A stretch of 64,000 nucleotides of DNA from Moniliophthora roreri (Eukaryota; Basidiomycota; Agaricomycetes; Agaricales; Marasmiaceae): the NCBI GenBank assembly GCA_001466705.2, contig LATX02000213.1, forward strand, positions 62,001 through 126,000, read 5' to 3'. The position numbers were made by a program, and so were the translations under genes. Shown piece after piece: positions 12,580-24,333 of this stretch. Every line of letters starts with the position of its first letter. The stretch's first letter is position 1. The notes under the pieces were generated by a model that ran no database searches, was not told where the DNA came from, and was given only the letters and a program-made list of their open reading frames with translations.

Positions 12580-13878
12580 ATCATCTCGCGCCCTCAGCCC
12601 AGCTACACCCGTTTCCATTTCCGGAACCATCGCCGAAACGTCAGCACAGAAGTCCACTCTCAATCCAGTCTTGTAGGTGCACCATTCGTTAGATTTAGGG
12701 CACCCCAGGACAGATACTTATCTTTTGAAATGCATATGTCCCAGAGGATAAAAGAGATTGTGGTGGAGACAGTACTACTTGGATTATTCAACCCATCCTT
12801 CGCTCAATTCTTCCTTGTGAGTCATTTCCATAATGCCGAGGGTGCTCATTTCATGCTTTGCAGGCTCTTTGGGACTGGAGTAGATGGTCGAAGTTAGGTA
12901 GACATCGGCATAGACGCAATAGTGCGAGGTAGAACATTCACTTTACTATCATGATCCTATTATGAATTGACCATTTTTTACCTATAGTAAATTCCTATCA
13001 TATTTCGAGACAGAGAAACTGGGCAATTGGTGTCTCAGAAGGTTGTATACAGTACCCGGCTTAAGTGGAGCTGAATCCACCCTAAGTTGTGACCTTTATT
13101 GAGATTTTATTGCATACCAATGCAGCTATCATTCTTGCTAGGTAGGGAAACTGCGTTATATATTCATTTGATGGCTAACACAAGTGCTTTTTGGACAGGT
13201 CTATGCCATGTGGGAGGGTACCATGCAAGTGATAAATGTTGATGTCTATCCTCCTGACTGACTCAACACATACAAAGTCAGTCAACCATTGGACCATTCT
13301 GCACACTGCACATCTGTTTATCATTTCAGTCAGCATTGAGGTGATTATATCCCAGTATTTTACAATTTTCGTTCATGCTATTAGATACGCGAATGGGTCT
13401 CAGCAGTCGTCACTTCTTTGGCTCTGATATGGGCAACTGCCTGGGCCTAACAAGTTACATGCAGCCAATTGTGATTACTCATTTATTGACAAAAAGCTTG
13501 CATACTAGAGTCACTAGGTGTATTCATGGCTTGTATCATATTGTAGAGATGTTAGAATTGATGTTTTCTGCTTCCTGTTGTATTATCTGAACTGCACTGC
13601 ATCCAATAACTGGACCCGAAATCTGAAAGGTCGTTGAGATGGAATAGAGGCTGTCTTCGGCCATCTCGGAATCACCCCAAAAATACAAAGAAATATTCAT
13701 TTACTGTGCAGCTTGCATCATGAAGTGTTCATATCTTGTATATAGCCTCAATCAATCTGAATTAACTCAAATGTAGAAGATCTCATTAATTGAAAAGGTA
13801 AGACTTGTTGTTATTATGGTCAGTTACTTACATCAACGATAAGAAAAAGACATCACCATGCACCTTCAAAGTATTACA
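12580..13878. repeat. Repeat R1, copy 3 (diverged)
   Basis: This copy is homologous to 11280-12578 over its whole length, then continues into unique sequence where copy 2 is cut by the N. Differences such as GAATTG/AAATTG-type changes are nearly all C/T or G/A. It is either an allele or a genuine older paralogue. Confidence 0.75.
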
Positions 13879-15376
13879 TTTCCTCCATGTGAATATCCAT
13901 CAGGGTGCCTAGCAGTACTCATATCTTTTTGAAAACATTGAGAATAGTGCTATTAGGTATGTCTAAGCTACACACACCAGTGGGACATTGAATAAGAGTC
14001 AAAAGATTTGCCGTGTGGTGATGAATCTCTTCGGTGCCGCAATGTTTGCTCCACATCCCAATGGTTCAGAGACCTTCCTATAAACCCTTTCAGTCTTTCC
14101 TCGTTGAAATAACGTGCCCTAGGTATCCAGAGTAACGCACAGAGTAGGATGCCTGTATGCAACTTGCACGCAATGACATGGTGATACTCCATGGTGATCA
14201 CCAATTCTATACCAGTGTACTGCAATGCCGTCAATCATAGTAAACCTGGAGATAGATTGAACAACATTGTAATATATATATATTCCTTTTGAGCATATAT
14301 TGTGGAAGTACATAAGGACAGGCAAAGAACGAGGGGCGGAATAATCACTGTGGTGAGCAGCATGGTGATGGCTACTAAGTTGATTTCCTTATTAATCGAA
14401 ACCACAAGCTCTTTTGGATCTAATCACTGATCCATAATGTGAATACCATAAAAATTCTACGTTTCCTCTGAGTCACTACTATAGCTACATGACCTTGACA
14501 AGGCAGGCTGTGAAAAAAAAAACACAATTGGTCTACTCAATGCCAGTTTCCTGCCAGACTTCATGTTCTTCCTATTCTCGGATCATGATGATACAACTAG
14601 CCGAAAATTATCTGAAGATGTTTCCTATAGGTCAGATCAATAATCCCTCTTCTGCTATAGTATTATCAGAAACGCACCTTTTGTGGCCAGATCCTGCTAT
14701 CTGTATTTGTTGGGTGAATGATGCGCACCAAGAACCCTAAACAAACTATGAGACACTTCGGAGGCCTGGGAACAGCATTAGAGCCCTGTATCAGCATTGA
14801 GACTCCCTGTATAGAAAAAGAACTTACCTGAGACCATTCTATTGAAAAAGCTGATCCCAGCAGAGTTCTTGTGTGTCTGGAGCAGCACGCTTTCAGAATT
14901 GCCAGATGTCAAAGCAAACTGCATGATGTGGAACATCATGGAATGGCAAAAAGTATCTATATATCCCGCATGAGCAAATGAACAATCAACAGTGATTGGG
15001 TGCTGCCTGATGGCCAAATCTGGGATGATAGTTCTCAAGAGTTCAGTCTAAGCTTAAAAAGCAATAGCGCAAAAGCAAGTCAGTGTGAGTTCTATGTTGG
15101 AAATGTCCATGACGTACTCTACAGATGCTACTCCTTTTGCACACTTCCTGTGTGGCTAAATGATCCCGCATACCTACCCGCCAGTTTTGTTTAGCCTCTC
15201 AAAGCTTCGTCAATAGAGCTGCAGATATGAAAATAGGGTCAGTAACATAAGAAAGAGAGCAACTGTCTTTTATGCACCTCGTTTGATTCACCATTATCCT
15301 TCCACTACTTCCATCCATTAATTGAGATTCAGGTATGAGCTGAGCGTACCACAACTGAGGAGTTGGGAGAGGGAGT
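13879..15376. other. No supported gene
   Basis: Short frames (13968-14325 minus, 14489-14740 plus, 14778-15038 minus, 15000-15194 plus) lack motifs, methionine-supported starts with splice continuity, or repeats. A short TA repeat occurs at about 14272-14282. Confidence 0.3.
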
Positions 15377-15750
15377 GTTTCGGCGATGGTTCCAGAAATG
15401 GAAACGGGTGTAGCTGGGCTGAGGGCGTGAGATGATGGTGGTTTGATGTCAAGAGGCACTTGTTGATGAATATTTGTGATGCTGATGTTCTGGACATCGA
15501 CGCGGTTACGGCGACAAAAGCAGAAAGGTGACAACATCAGCATTGCGGGGAATGCCGAGTCAAGCAGCTGGAGGGAAGGACTGGAGGACTTGGTGAGTGA
15601 GCTCAGCCAAGCTGAAAGTTGTTGAAATTATTCAAGATGTGTGAGGGTGGTTTCTGCATATGGCCAGAAAAAAGTTTTAACGTCAAATCTGATGGACCGG
15701 CGTCCCCCTTCTGGCCCATCAAATATGACGTTCTGGGTGGGAACCAAAGG
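15377..15750 (-). repeat. Repeat R1, inverted partial copy
   Basis: The reverse complement matches 9213-9596 of R1, including the 'GPASPFWPIKYDVLGGNQ' frame and the 'NISITNIHQQVPLDIK' frame on the other strand. Sequence on both flanks differs from R1, so this is an independent, inverted and diverged insertion of the same family. Confidence 0.75.
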
Positions 15751-17639
15751 TATCAGGCACTCACTTGAAAATTTGCCCTTCTCTCCAACGTCACCTTCTC
15801 GCATGCTCTGCCAGCCTCTGATACTTTGTCAATACCTCCAAAAGCTCAAGATTACCTTCAATGATGACACAAAATGTCCAGTTCAAGGCATGAAGATCCT
15901 GGGAGGATAAGAATTGGGAGTGCTTGAGTGAGCATGCTGTATTGGATACCGTACGCAATCAGCCACCTTTCGCCCACTGTTTAATCTGACGGATTCCATC
16001 CAATAGATGCCCTGTAGATGTTCAATTTGGCCCAGAAACATCAATCTTACGTAGCAGTCCACAGGATCACCCTCTTCACCCTCACACCCCCCATGTTGCT
16101 TGTTGCCTAATACAACTACACCTCCTATAGCTCACATGATCTATCTGCCATCTGCAATCCAAATTGGAAGGCCCATCTTGTCGGATGATTAGATGTAATA
16201 CGATCCACCAGGAGCTCTAGGACTCCAACTTGTTATACTGTGCTGAGAGGTATCACAGAATGTCGCAATCTCAAAAGCCTCATACCTGTTGAGTTTCATG
16301 CTATTGGCCTATTTCAAATCACTGACCATCAAGCATATCAGATGTGATTCAAATCTCACTGAGAAGCCTAACCTCTAGCAGGAATTGTATATTAAATACA
16401 TGTAGACATATAGACATATAGAGACATTGAATTTGGCCAAATAGAGGCTCATGCTGCTTTATCCTCAATGCCTGGTAAGCATAGGCACCCATTGGCACTC
16501 ATCCTGACATGGGAATGGCAGAACCTGAGCCTGAGAAAACATATTGCTTTGCTCACACCCTTCACAGTCACTGAAAGCCCTAAAAATGCTATCATATGCA
16601 CCAGAGGACCTTGAAGACAAGTCTGTGTCAGTACCATGCTGTAATTCTGTGTAATGAAAAAGTCAAGCAGATGCATGAACGAAACTAGATTTCGTTTGTG
16701 CTTTCATTCGTACTTTCATGCTCCGACAATGACTTTATCACACCCTGGCAGAAAAAATTGGTGAATGCTCAGAAGAGTCTAAGACATTATTGTAGGTGTG
16801 TTACATGCTGTTTATGCTCTATTCAATGTTTAAATTGCCTCTATAAAGCAGGATATCAACCAATGTTGACGAGTGCAATGGCAAAGCTACCCCAATCTCC
16901 TACTTCATCTATCCCCTTACCCGCATTCGTTTCATAATAATATACAGTACCAATGATTAGGAACCACATTCCAGCTCTGAAAAGGACAGAAAGGCAACAA
17001 GAAAGGGCTCTGGTCAGGTGGTAGAGTACGCTAGGTTTGTTATATCAACCTGCCACCTCTTGACCTTTCATTCATCATCATTCTGTGCATATGCGGTGGA
17101 ATTTGCCCCTCAGAGTGACAAAGAAACCATATCAAAAGTCTCACAAAGTGACTACAGGTACAGAAAACAGGGAGAAGGCTTTGGTACTGACTGAGAAAGC
17201 TGATCATGATGCAGATGAAGCTGTACAGCCCCTGTTGTACATATACATACCTCTCATCCACCTGCAACTTGCTGAATGAATTCAAGTATATCAGAAACAA
17301 ATCATCCAATGAATACTGGAGGCAAAGGCAGTCAAGCTGAGGAACATTGTCCTGTGAAACCCATGGTCTTGAGGCAGTATTGTAGTTTTGGTGGAGAAGA
17401 GAGCATGAAAAAGGCCATAAGGCCACTAAACAAGTTTTGAGGGGTGCCTTATACAAGGATGCTGCTGTATATGTGAATAACAGTGCGTATTTTAGTCCTA
17501 TCAGTTTTTTTGGTGATGACACCTGTAGTGGGTCTCGGCACCTATATTGTACCCTGCCATATCCTTCACCTGGATACTGCAGCATCATCATGACCCATGT
17601 GCAATTTTATGGGTGAGTGACACATATTAAATATCAGGC
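15751..17639. other. Degenerate sequence, no supported gene
   Basis: The plus frame after 'GGNQ' continues to 15910 and then accumulates stops, suggesting decayed coding sequence of the R1 element. The 183-aa minus frame at 17040-17591 is rich in Cys, Phe and Leu, with no motif. I treat it as chance. Confidence 0.3.
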
Positions 17640-18488
17640 TCAAGGGGAGAATAATAAATATGCAGGCTTCCCTGCTGGAAGAGATATGATGATGCTGGGC
17701 TTTGATGAATTATTATCAGACTTATGATGAGTCAAATACTTATTATCCTCACAGGAGCTGATGTCCTGTTGGACAGGATTATTATTCAGACCTACTGACT
17801 GGGAGAGATGATGCTGGGCATTGAGAAAATAATTATCAGGTTCACGATGAGTCAAATACTTATTATCTTCACAGGAACTGATGTTCTGTTGAGCAGAGCT
17901 TGACAATTGTCATTTTCACTGTAGGAGAAAATAAATTTCATGCAGCTGATCCAGCATCGAGCAGAATAATATCAGTCTAGCTGCTAGCCAATGAGCGGGT
18001 GAGCAGGATCTAATAATTATCGCATCAGGGTGGGCAAAATAATTTTTTTATACCACTGTCCTACAACACATCAAGAAGGATAAATATGATGTCCATGGTG
18101 GGTGAATAAATATTATTCTCAGGCAAGAGCTGATGGACAGGTGAGCGGGCTATGATTATTATTGTGTTCAAGTCAGATGAATAAAATAAATATCATTCTC
18201 GGTGAGAGCTGATGGACAAGTGAGTGGGATATGATAATTATCACATTCAGGGCAGGTGGAAATCATTTTCAGACCAATGGTCAACAACGTGTCCAGAAGG
18301 ATAATTATCTAGGTCATGATGAGGGGAATAAATATTATTCTATGGGAGCAGGAACACAGGTTACAATAATTATTCTATGAGGGTGGAACAGGATGCAGGG
18401 AAGGGAGTAATAATAACATCCTTCAAGCCCACACAACTAGTGGGATAATAATAATTGTTGGGGCCAGCATGTGTGGGGATAATAATTA
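17640..18488. repeat. AT-rich imperfect repeats with AATAATTATT palindromes
   Basis: At 17681 and 17803 there is a roughly 122-bp imperfect dimer (motifs ATGATGCTGGGC, GATGAGTCAAATACTTATTAT, CACAGGA-CTGATGT-CTGTTG). It continues as looser units containing GAGCTGATGGACA-GTGAG and many AATAATTATT/ATAATTAT palindromes up to 18488. A minus-strand frame at 17640-17906 simply translates the dimer ('DISSCEDNKYLTH' twice) and is unlikely to be a gene. Confidence 0.6.
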
Positions 18489-18803
18489 TTAACCTGCATC
18501 CTCTGTTGCTCCTGAGAATGATAGCATGGGCGTTGTGAAAACAATAATGTCAGCCTTGTGCTTCAACACAGCTGTCTCAACAGCATAGTACATACAATAT
18601 CTCAGAGTTCTCAGAGTCTCTCCTCTCTTATTTCTCATGTCGTTCCACAGAAAACCCCAGTTTATCACAGTAGCTTCTCCAGTTCTCAGTGCGATATGTA
18701 CCATCATCGCCAGACTTGAGGCGTTCAGGAGCAACAGTCCAACAACCACTGCACTGACAGTAGTTTCTGGCTTATTTTCAATTTGGACAGCTCTTTTGTA
18801 CAC
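18489..18803 (-). CDS. Possible short hypothetical ORF, weak
   Basis: An open frame of about 100 codons with one predicted hydrophobic helix ('SAVVVGLLLLNASSLAMMV'). Its 5' end has no ATG (the first codon of the open frame is GTG), so a spliced upstream exon would be needed. It lies 20 bp from the insertion point of element A, which may have separated it from a 5' exon. No family is recognised. Confidence 0.2.
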   Translation of the reverse strand: MYKRAVQIENKPETTVSAVVVGLLLLNASSLAMMVHIALRTGEATVINWGFLWNDMRNKRGETLRTLRYCMYYAVETAVLKHKADIIVFTTPMLSFSGATEDAG

Positions 18804-18823
18804 CTGAGTTCATTTACCTAACA

Positions 18824-18828
18824 GATGA
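18824..18828. repeat. Target-site duplication of element A, left (GATGA)
   Basis: GATGA precedes the TGTTAC start of the 5' LTR and recurs at 33632-33636 directly after the GTAACA end of the 3' LTR. Confidence 0.9.
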
Positions 18829-19444
18829 TGTTACAATTGTACGTTTACAGACTATCTTTTTTCTCAAATTCGCTGCTTGAACACTTAAGCGCTTTAAGGC
18901 GCTATTTTACTCTTTTCACCTATGCTTCTTATTAACATCTGGACACATCTACCTTCCCAGCTCTCTTTCCAATCTATGCCTATCTCCATATTTAAGACAT
19001 CATCATTGTGTCATTCATGATGTCAAGTTGATGTCATTATTCTATTTGATTCTTTCCCTTTCTATTTATGATGTGATGTCATTTCTGACATCGCTTATTG
19101 TATCATCATATTTATTTTCATTTCCTCGACATCACTTCTGATGTCATTCTCTTATTTATCATGTTGTCAAGGGTACACTCTATTTACTAAACAAATGATG
19201 TTGCACTAGTAGTTCGTGTACAACTAGTAGACTACAAACGTTGTATAAGTAGATAGTTTACAGGTCTAAGCCACTTCAGCTTGACCTAGTTAATCCTTTG
19301 GACATCTTGCTCATAACGACCGAACTCCGAGAACTTTAGCGAAAGCTGAGGAACTCAACTCGAACTTGCTCCTTTTGTCAACTTAGCGCCGCTACGTCAT
19401 AGTGGTTGTTGAGTTGTTGTCGTTGCTGCGCAAGTAACGTAACA
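18829..19444 (+). repeat. 5' LTR of element A (616 bp)
   Basis: Ends are TGTTAC...GTAACA, a 6-bp terminal inverted repeat. Four exact copies of TGATGTCA lie at 19018, 19029, 19074 and 19139, plus near-matches in the other orientation at 19086 and 19127. These resemble bZIP/CRE sites and probably mark the U3 enhancer. Confidence 0.92.
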
Positions 19445-19457
19445 AAAGGTCAAGCTG
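19445..19457 (+). promoter_or_regulatory. Putative primer-binding region of element A
   Basis: AAAGGTCAAGCTG follows the 5' LTR. Element B has TAAGGTCAAGCTG at the same place (reverse strand, 32651-32639). Conservation between otherwise diverged elements suggests a shared primer site; the tRNA is not identified. Confidence 0.45.
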
Positions 19458-19503
19458 ATCGTTGCCGACCTACCCAGGTTTAGGCACCACCGCTTATCAA
19501 AAC

Positions 19504-20739
19504 ATGACTCCCCCGAGGGCTCCCTTTACGGCAGCCGAAGAAGCCGATCTTGACGATCAACTCGAAGTAGCCGAACAGCTATTGAACCCCAACCCCGAAC
19601 AGATCCCGTGCCGAATTACTCGTAGCCAGTGGAGAGGAGCAGTCGAAAGTCTCCAACAAGAAAGAACAGAACCCGAAGCTGAGTCTTCCGAACCAGATTT
19701 ATTTGACGAATTTCGGAATTTATTCCATACCCCGACTCCAGAAATGACAACTCCGAGTGGAAGCGCTGCTGCAGCTTCGGATGTCAAACTGAAAGTAGAA
19801 CTCGATGATACCAATGAACAATGGGCCTGGACTATCTCCACAGCTGTACTACAGACAATCGATAACAAGAAGGACGAAGCCAGTAAAGGGCCGACTCTGG
19901 ATCCCTTTTTGGGAAAGCAATCAGACACTCGCCGATTCCTCCTCAACCTCGAATTGTATTTTGCAATGAACCTGGTCAAGGCGAACACCGATGAGAGGAA
20001 GAAGATGCTTCTTTTATCGCTGGTAAAGGGAAACACCAGTGAATGGAAGCAGAGAGAGACAATGACATTATTCCCTGAAGATGACGACCCTGAAGAGAAG
20101 AAGAAAGCTGCCGAATAAACGTGGAGCAGTTTCAAGCAGAGATTCCGAAACGAATGGCAACCCGTCAACGTTGTCAGAGAAGCACAGGCCAAGATCAAAC
20201 AAATCAAGATGACGGATAGGGCCGATGAATATGTTAATCAATTCCGTCTTATCACGATGGACACCAAGTACGATGACGAGGCTCTTATGAGATTCTTTAG
20301 GGAAGGACTTCCAGAATCTCTCCAGAACAAGATCATGCTCTGGATGGACGGAGAACCCGAAACATTGGACGAATGGTACAAACTGGCAATCAAATACGAC
20401 AACCAGTACAAGTTGGTCATGGCCAATAGGAAAAAGAGAGAACCGATCAAGCCGAAGATCACTCGGAAGGAGAAAGAAGTCACGGTCGGACGACTATTGT
20501 CCAAATCTGATAGGAAGGATTACATGGTCGCAGGGAAGTGTTTCCGTTGTGCAAAGACCGGTCACCTCTCACGAGATTGTCCCACCAAAGGACAAACACA
20601 ACAAGCCCCGCCGCCAAAATACAAACCCAAGAAGCTCTCGCCGCAAGAAGCTTTCACAAAGATCAGAGCGCTTATTGCTGAACAAGGAGAAGGAGAACAA
20701 GAAGAGATCTTTGATCTCATGGGAAAGGAGGGTTTTTGA
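19504..20739 (+). pseudogene. Element A gag (capsid/nucleocapsid), one internal TAA
   Basis: The ATG at 19504 ('MTPPRAPFTAAEE') aligns with the gag start of element B ('MPPRSPLTAEQEE'). A capsid-like region with 'LDPFLGKQSDTRRFLLNLELYF' type sequence (split here: LDPFLGKQS / DTRRFLLNLE) is followed by a CCHC zinc knuckle C-F-R-C-A-K-T-G-H-L-S-R-D-C and a conserved tail. TAA at 20116-20118 interrupts the frame (a CAA-to-TAA change would explain it). The natural stop is TGA 20737-20739, overlapping the frameshift signal. Gag packages RNA in virus-like particles. Confidence 0.85.
20730..20736 (+). promoter_or_regulatory. -1 frameshift slippery heptamer GGGTTTT, element A
   Basis: The heptamer reads G-GGT-TTT in the gag frame and is followed immediately by the gag stop TGA. 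Slipping back one base gives GGG-TTT-TTG and enters the protease frame ('GGFLKRWKRP'). Element B has the same GAGGGTTTTTGAAG sequence at its gag end. Confidence 0.75.
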
Positions 20740-23700
20740 AGAGGTGGAAGAGGCCGATGCTCTTACCACCTGCAATTACGATCTCGAACGTTGTATTAGC
20801 TAAGTTAAATCGAAACTCTATGCAAATTCCTATTCAATACAACGTCAGGACAGAAATCGTTGAAACCAAAGCCCTGATTGATTCAGGCGCTGGAGGACGC
20901 TTCATCTGTGAAGAAGACGAAAACTGAAGAAGCCATGGACGAGACTGGAAAAACCCATTAAAGTTTTCAATGTTGATGGAACCCAAAACAAAATTGGTTG
21001 GATCACTCACTCCGTCACAATCGACATCACAATCGGGGATAGATCAATGAAAGAAACTTTGTTGATCTTGGGGTTAGGACTGGAAAGAGTTATTTTAGGA
21101 TTACCTTGGCTTCAAGATCACAATCCAGATATTGATTGGGTCACCGGAGTAGTTCATTTCCAACCTAGGCGAAAGATCATGGTCAAATGGCCGATGAAAC
21201 CGTTTATTGGAATCTTTGATGAAACAAAGGAAATGGACACTGGAATATTGGACAAAGTCGAAGATGATGAAGTCTTAATTCAATCTTTTATTAGAGGAGA
21301 AGAAGACAGCGATGAAGTTCAAATCAACACTAAGTTATCCACTTCTCAGGTACTGGCACAAGCTCACAAGGTCAAGGTGAAACCATTGGAAGAACTTCTT
21401 CCTGCTTATCTTTCCGATTACACGGATCGATTTGAAAAGAAGAAAGCTGAACGATTTCCACCTTCACGACCATACGATCATGCAATCGACCTCAAACTGG
21501 ATTTTAAGCCACGGGATTGTAAAATCTACTCTTTATCACCAAAAGAGCGGATTGAACAAGACAAGTTCCTGGACGAAAATTTACGGAAAGGATACATTTG
21601 ACCCTCGAAATCCCCGATGGCATCCCCTTTCTTCTTTGTAGCCAAGAAAGAAGCGGGAGCACTACGACCCTGCCAGGACTACTGAGATCTGAATAACGGA
21701 ACGATCAAAAACTGCTATCCCTTACCATTGGTCAGGGACCTCGTGGACAAACTAAAAACAGCAAAGGTCTTTATGAAACTGGATTTATGAAACGGATACA
21801 ACAATATACGGATCAAAGATGGAGACCAATGGAAAGCCGCGTTCAAAACACCTCGAGGCCTTTTCGAACCCACAGTTATGTTCTTCAGTTTAACTAACTC
21901 CCCGGCAACGTTCCAAGCATTCATGAATGACATCCTCAAAGACTTCATCGATGAAGGTTGGTGCGTGGTCTATATGGATGACATTTTGATATTCTCTGAT
22001 GAGATCAATATCCATCGACTTTGCACGAGACACGTTCTAGAACGATTGCGGGAAAACGATCTATATCTCAAACCAGAGAAATGTGAATTCGAAGTTATGA
22101 AGATGCTGTTCTTAGGTATGGTTATCACACTGGGACACATATCGATAGACGAAACAAAATTAGCCGGAATAAAAGATTGGGAAGCGCCCAAGACAATCAA
22201 AGGTGTGTGATCGTTCCTTGGATTCGCAAATTTCTATCGCAAGTTCATAGGAAAATACACGGAATTGGCATGGCCTTTGCATGAGTTGACGAAGAAAAAC
22301 ACGAAATTTGAATGGACGAAACTATGAGACACTGCATTCAATGTTCTCAAAGTGAAATTTCTACAAGGACCAATTTTACAAATGCCGGACGACAAAAAGC
22401 CTTTCATAATCGAAGCAGACGCCTCAAAATGGGCCACAGGAGCGGTATTGAAACAACAAGGTTCTGACAATGAATTGCATCCATGCGGGTACATCTCACA
22501 CACGTTCACCGCGACTGAATGGAACTACGAAATCTACGACCACAAACTCTTGGCTATCATGAACACTTTGAAGGCCTGGGAACACTATCTCCTGAGAGGA
22601 GCTCACCTGGTGACCATCTTATCTGATCACAAGAACTTAACTTACTTCCGGACTGCACAGAAGTTGAATCGATGACAAGCTAGATTGAGTCTATATTTGA
22701 CTCAGTTCGACCTTCGACTAGTGCACGTTCCAGGAACAAAAATGGTTCAGTCAGATGCCCTCTCAAGACGACCGGATCTAGTAGACAAAGAAGAAAACGA
22801 CAACGAGGACATCGTCATGTTACCAGATAAGTTATTTGTTAACGTGGTCGATACAGAACTCAAAACTATGTTGGAGGAAACCCTACCTAACGACGAATTC
22901 CTTCAGATGACAATAGAGAGCCTAATCGAGAAAGGAACACCCCCAATCAAATCATCTCTACAAGACTGGAGAACAGAAGGAAACCTATTGTTTTACAAAG
23001 ATAGAGTCTATGTTCCGAACGACCCAACGTTGCGAAGACTTATTGTCAAAACAATTCACGAAGCGTTACCTCACGGACACTCTGGACAATGGAACACAGT
23101 TGATCAGGTGCAAAGAGATTATTGGTGGCCAGGAATGACAAAGTTCATCAAAGCATTTGTTGATGGGTGCACTGCATGCCAACAAATGAAAGTGAACACA
23201 CATCCAACACGAACACCTATACAACCCATTGGGGGTCATAAAGATGTGTTGCCGTTTCAGATCATATCGATGGACTTAATCACAGATTTACCCAAGATCT
23301 CGGATTGCGATTCGATATTGGTCGTGGTCGACCATGCGGCTACGAAGGGGGTAATTTTCATCCCATGCCACAAGAAGATCGATGCCACAGACACAGCAGA
23401 ACTACTTTTTCAACATGTCTACAAGCGCTTCGGATTGCCCGACAAGATTATCTCAGATCGAGACCCACGATTTGCAGCCGAAGTGTTCAAAGAAATGGGA
23501 AAATTATTGGAGATTAAACAAATGCTGAGTACCGCTTATCATCCTCAAACTGACGGAGAGACTGAAAGAGTCAATCAGGAAGTAGAGATCTTTCTTCAAT
23601 TCTTTTGCACCAAAGAACAAATGAAATGGAAAGATCTTCTTCACTTTGCCAAATTTGCACACAATACGCGAACACATTCAGTCACAAAGAATTCCCCTTT

Positions 23701-24313
23701 CTATCTCATGATAGGATATCATCCCCGACCTCTCCCCACCGTCTTCGAAAAGACAACTGTTCCCTCAGTGGAGAAAAGAGTGGCTGAATTAAAGAAGTTG
23801 AGAGAAGAAACATCTGCTTTACTGGACATTGCCGCAAGAAGGGTGAAGGAAAGAAGTGGAAAAGACCTAGACAAGTTCGAGAAGGGTCAGAAGGTCTGGT
23901 TAGAAGGGAAGAACTTGTCGTTAGGGTATCCATCTCCCAAACTATCCCCAAAACGCGAAGGACCATTCGAAATCACAGAAGTCTTGGGACCCATGACATA
24001 CAAGTTGAAACTCCCATTCCAATGGAGGATCCACCCCGTTTTCCATGCTAACCTCTTATCACCATACAAGGAAACCGATGTCCATGGACCCAACTTTCTG
24101 GAACCACCCCTGGATATAGCTGAAGGACAAGAAGAATACAAAGTTGAAGCCATCATCGGCCATCGACCGAAGAGGAAGAATCAACCCCCAAAGGAATATC
24201 TTGTTTCCTGGAAAGGATACAACTCCTCCCACAATCAGTGGCTGAAGCCAGCCGGCTTAAAGCATTCGATAGAATTGTACTTGGAATATAAAATCAAGTA
24301 CAATCTACGCTGA
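20730..24313 (+). pseudogene. Element A pol (protease-RT-RNase H-integrase-chromodomain), multiply broken
   Basis: The protease motif 'DSGAGG' follows the -1 shift. A frame change occurs near 20925 before 'IKVFNVDGT'. RT carries 'VYMDDILIFS'. RNase H starts 'EADASKWATGAVLKQQ' and 'TYFRTAQKLNR'. Integrase has an H-H-C-C finger ('C-TACQQM') and a D,D-35-E core ('MDLITDLPK', 'SDRDPRF', 'DGETERVNQE'). The chromodomain is 'EYLVSWKGYNSSHNQW'. TGA stops lie at 21599, 21683, 21788, 22208, 22325 and 22673. Against element B, four (21599, 21683, 22208, 22673) fall on Arg codons. The last 542 codons (22685-24313) are intact. Non-functional as it stands. Confidence 0.92.
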
Positions 24314-24333
24314 TTCCCAAATCCAATCGAAAG

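Noticed and set aside
10228..13590. Plus and minus short frames in R1 as separate genes
   Set aside because: They recur only because the DNA recurs; no start or splice support, and frames conflict on both strands.
17040..17591. 183-aa minus-strand frame as a gene
   Set aside because: No motif, odd composition rich in Cys, Phe and Leu, no splice partners. It lies in decayed sequence.
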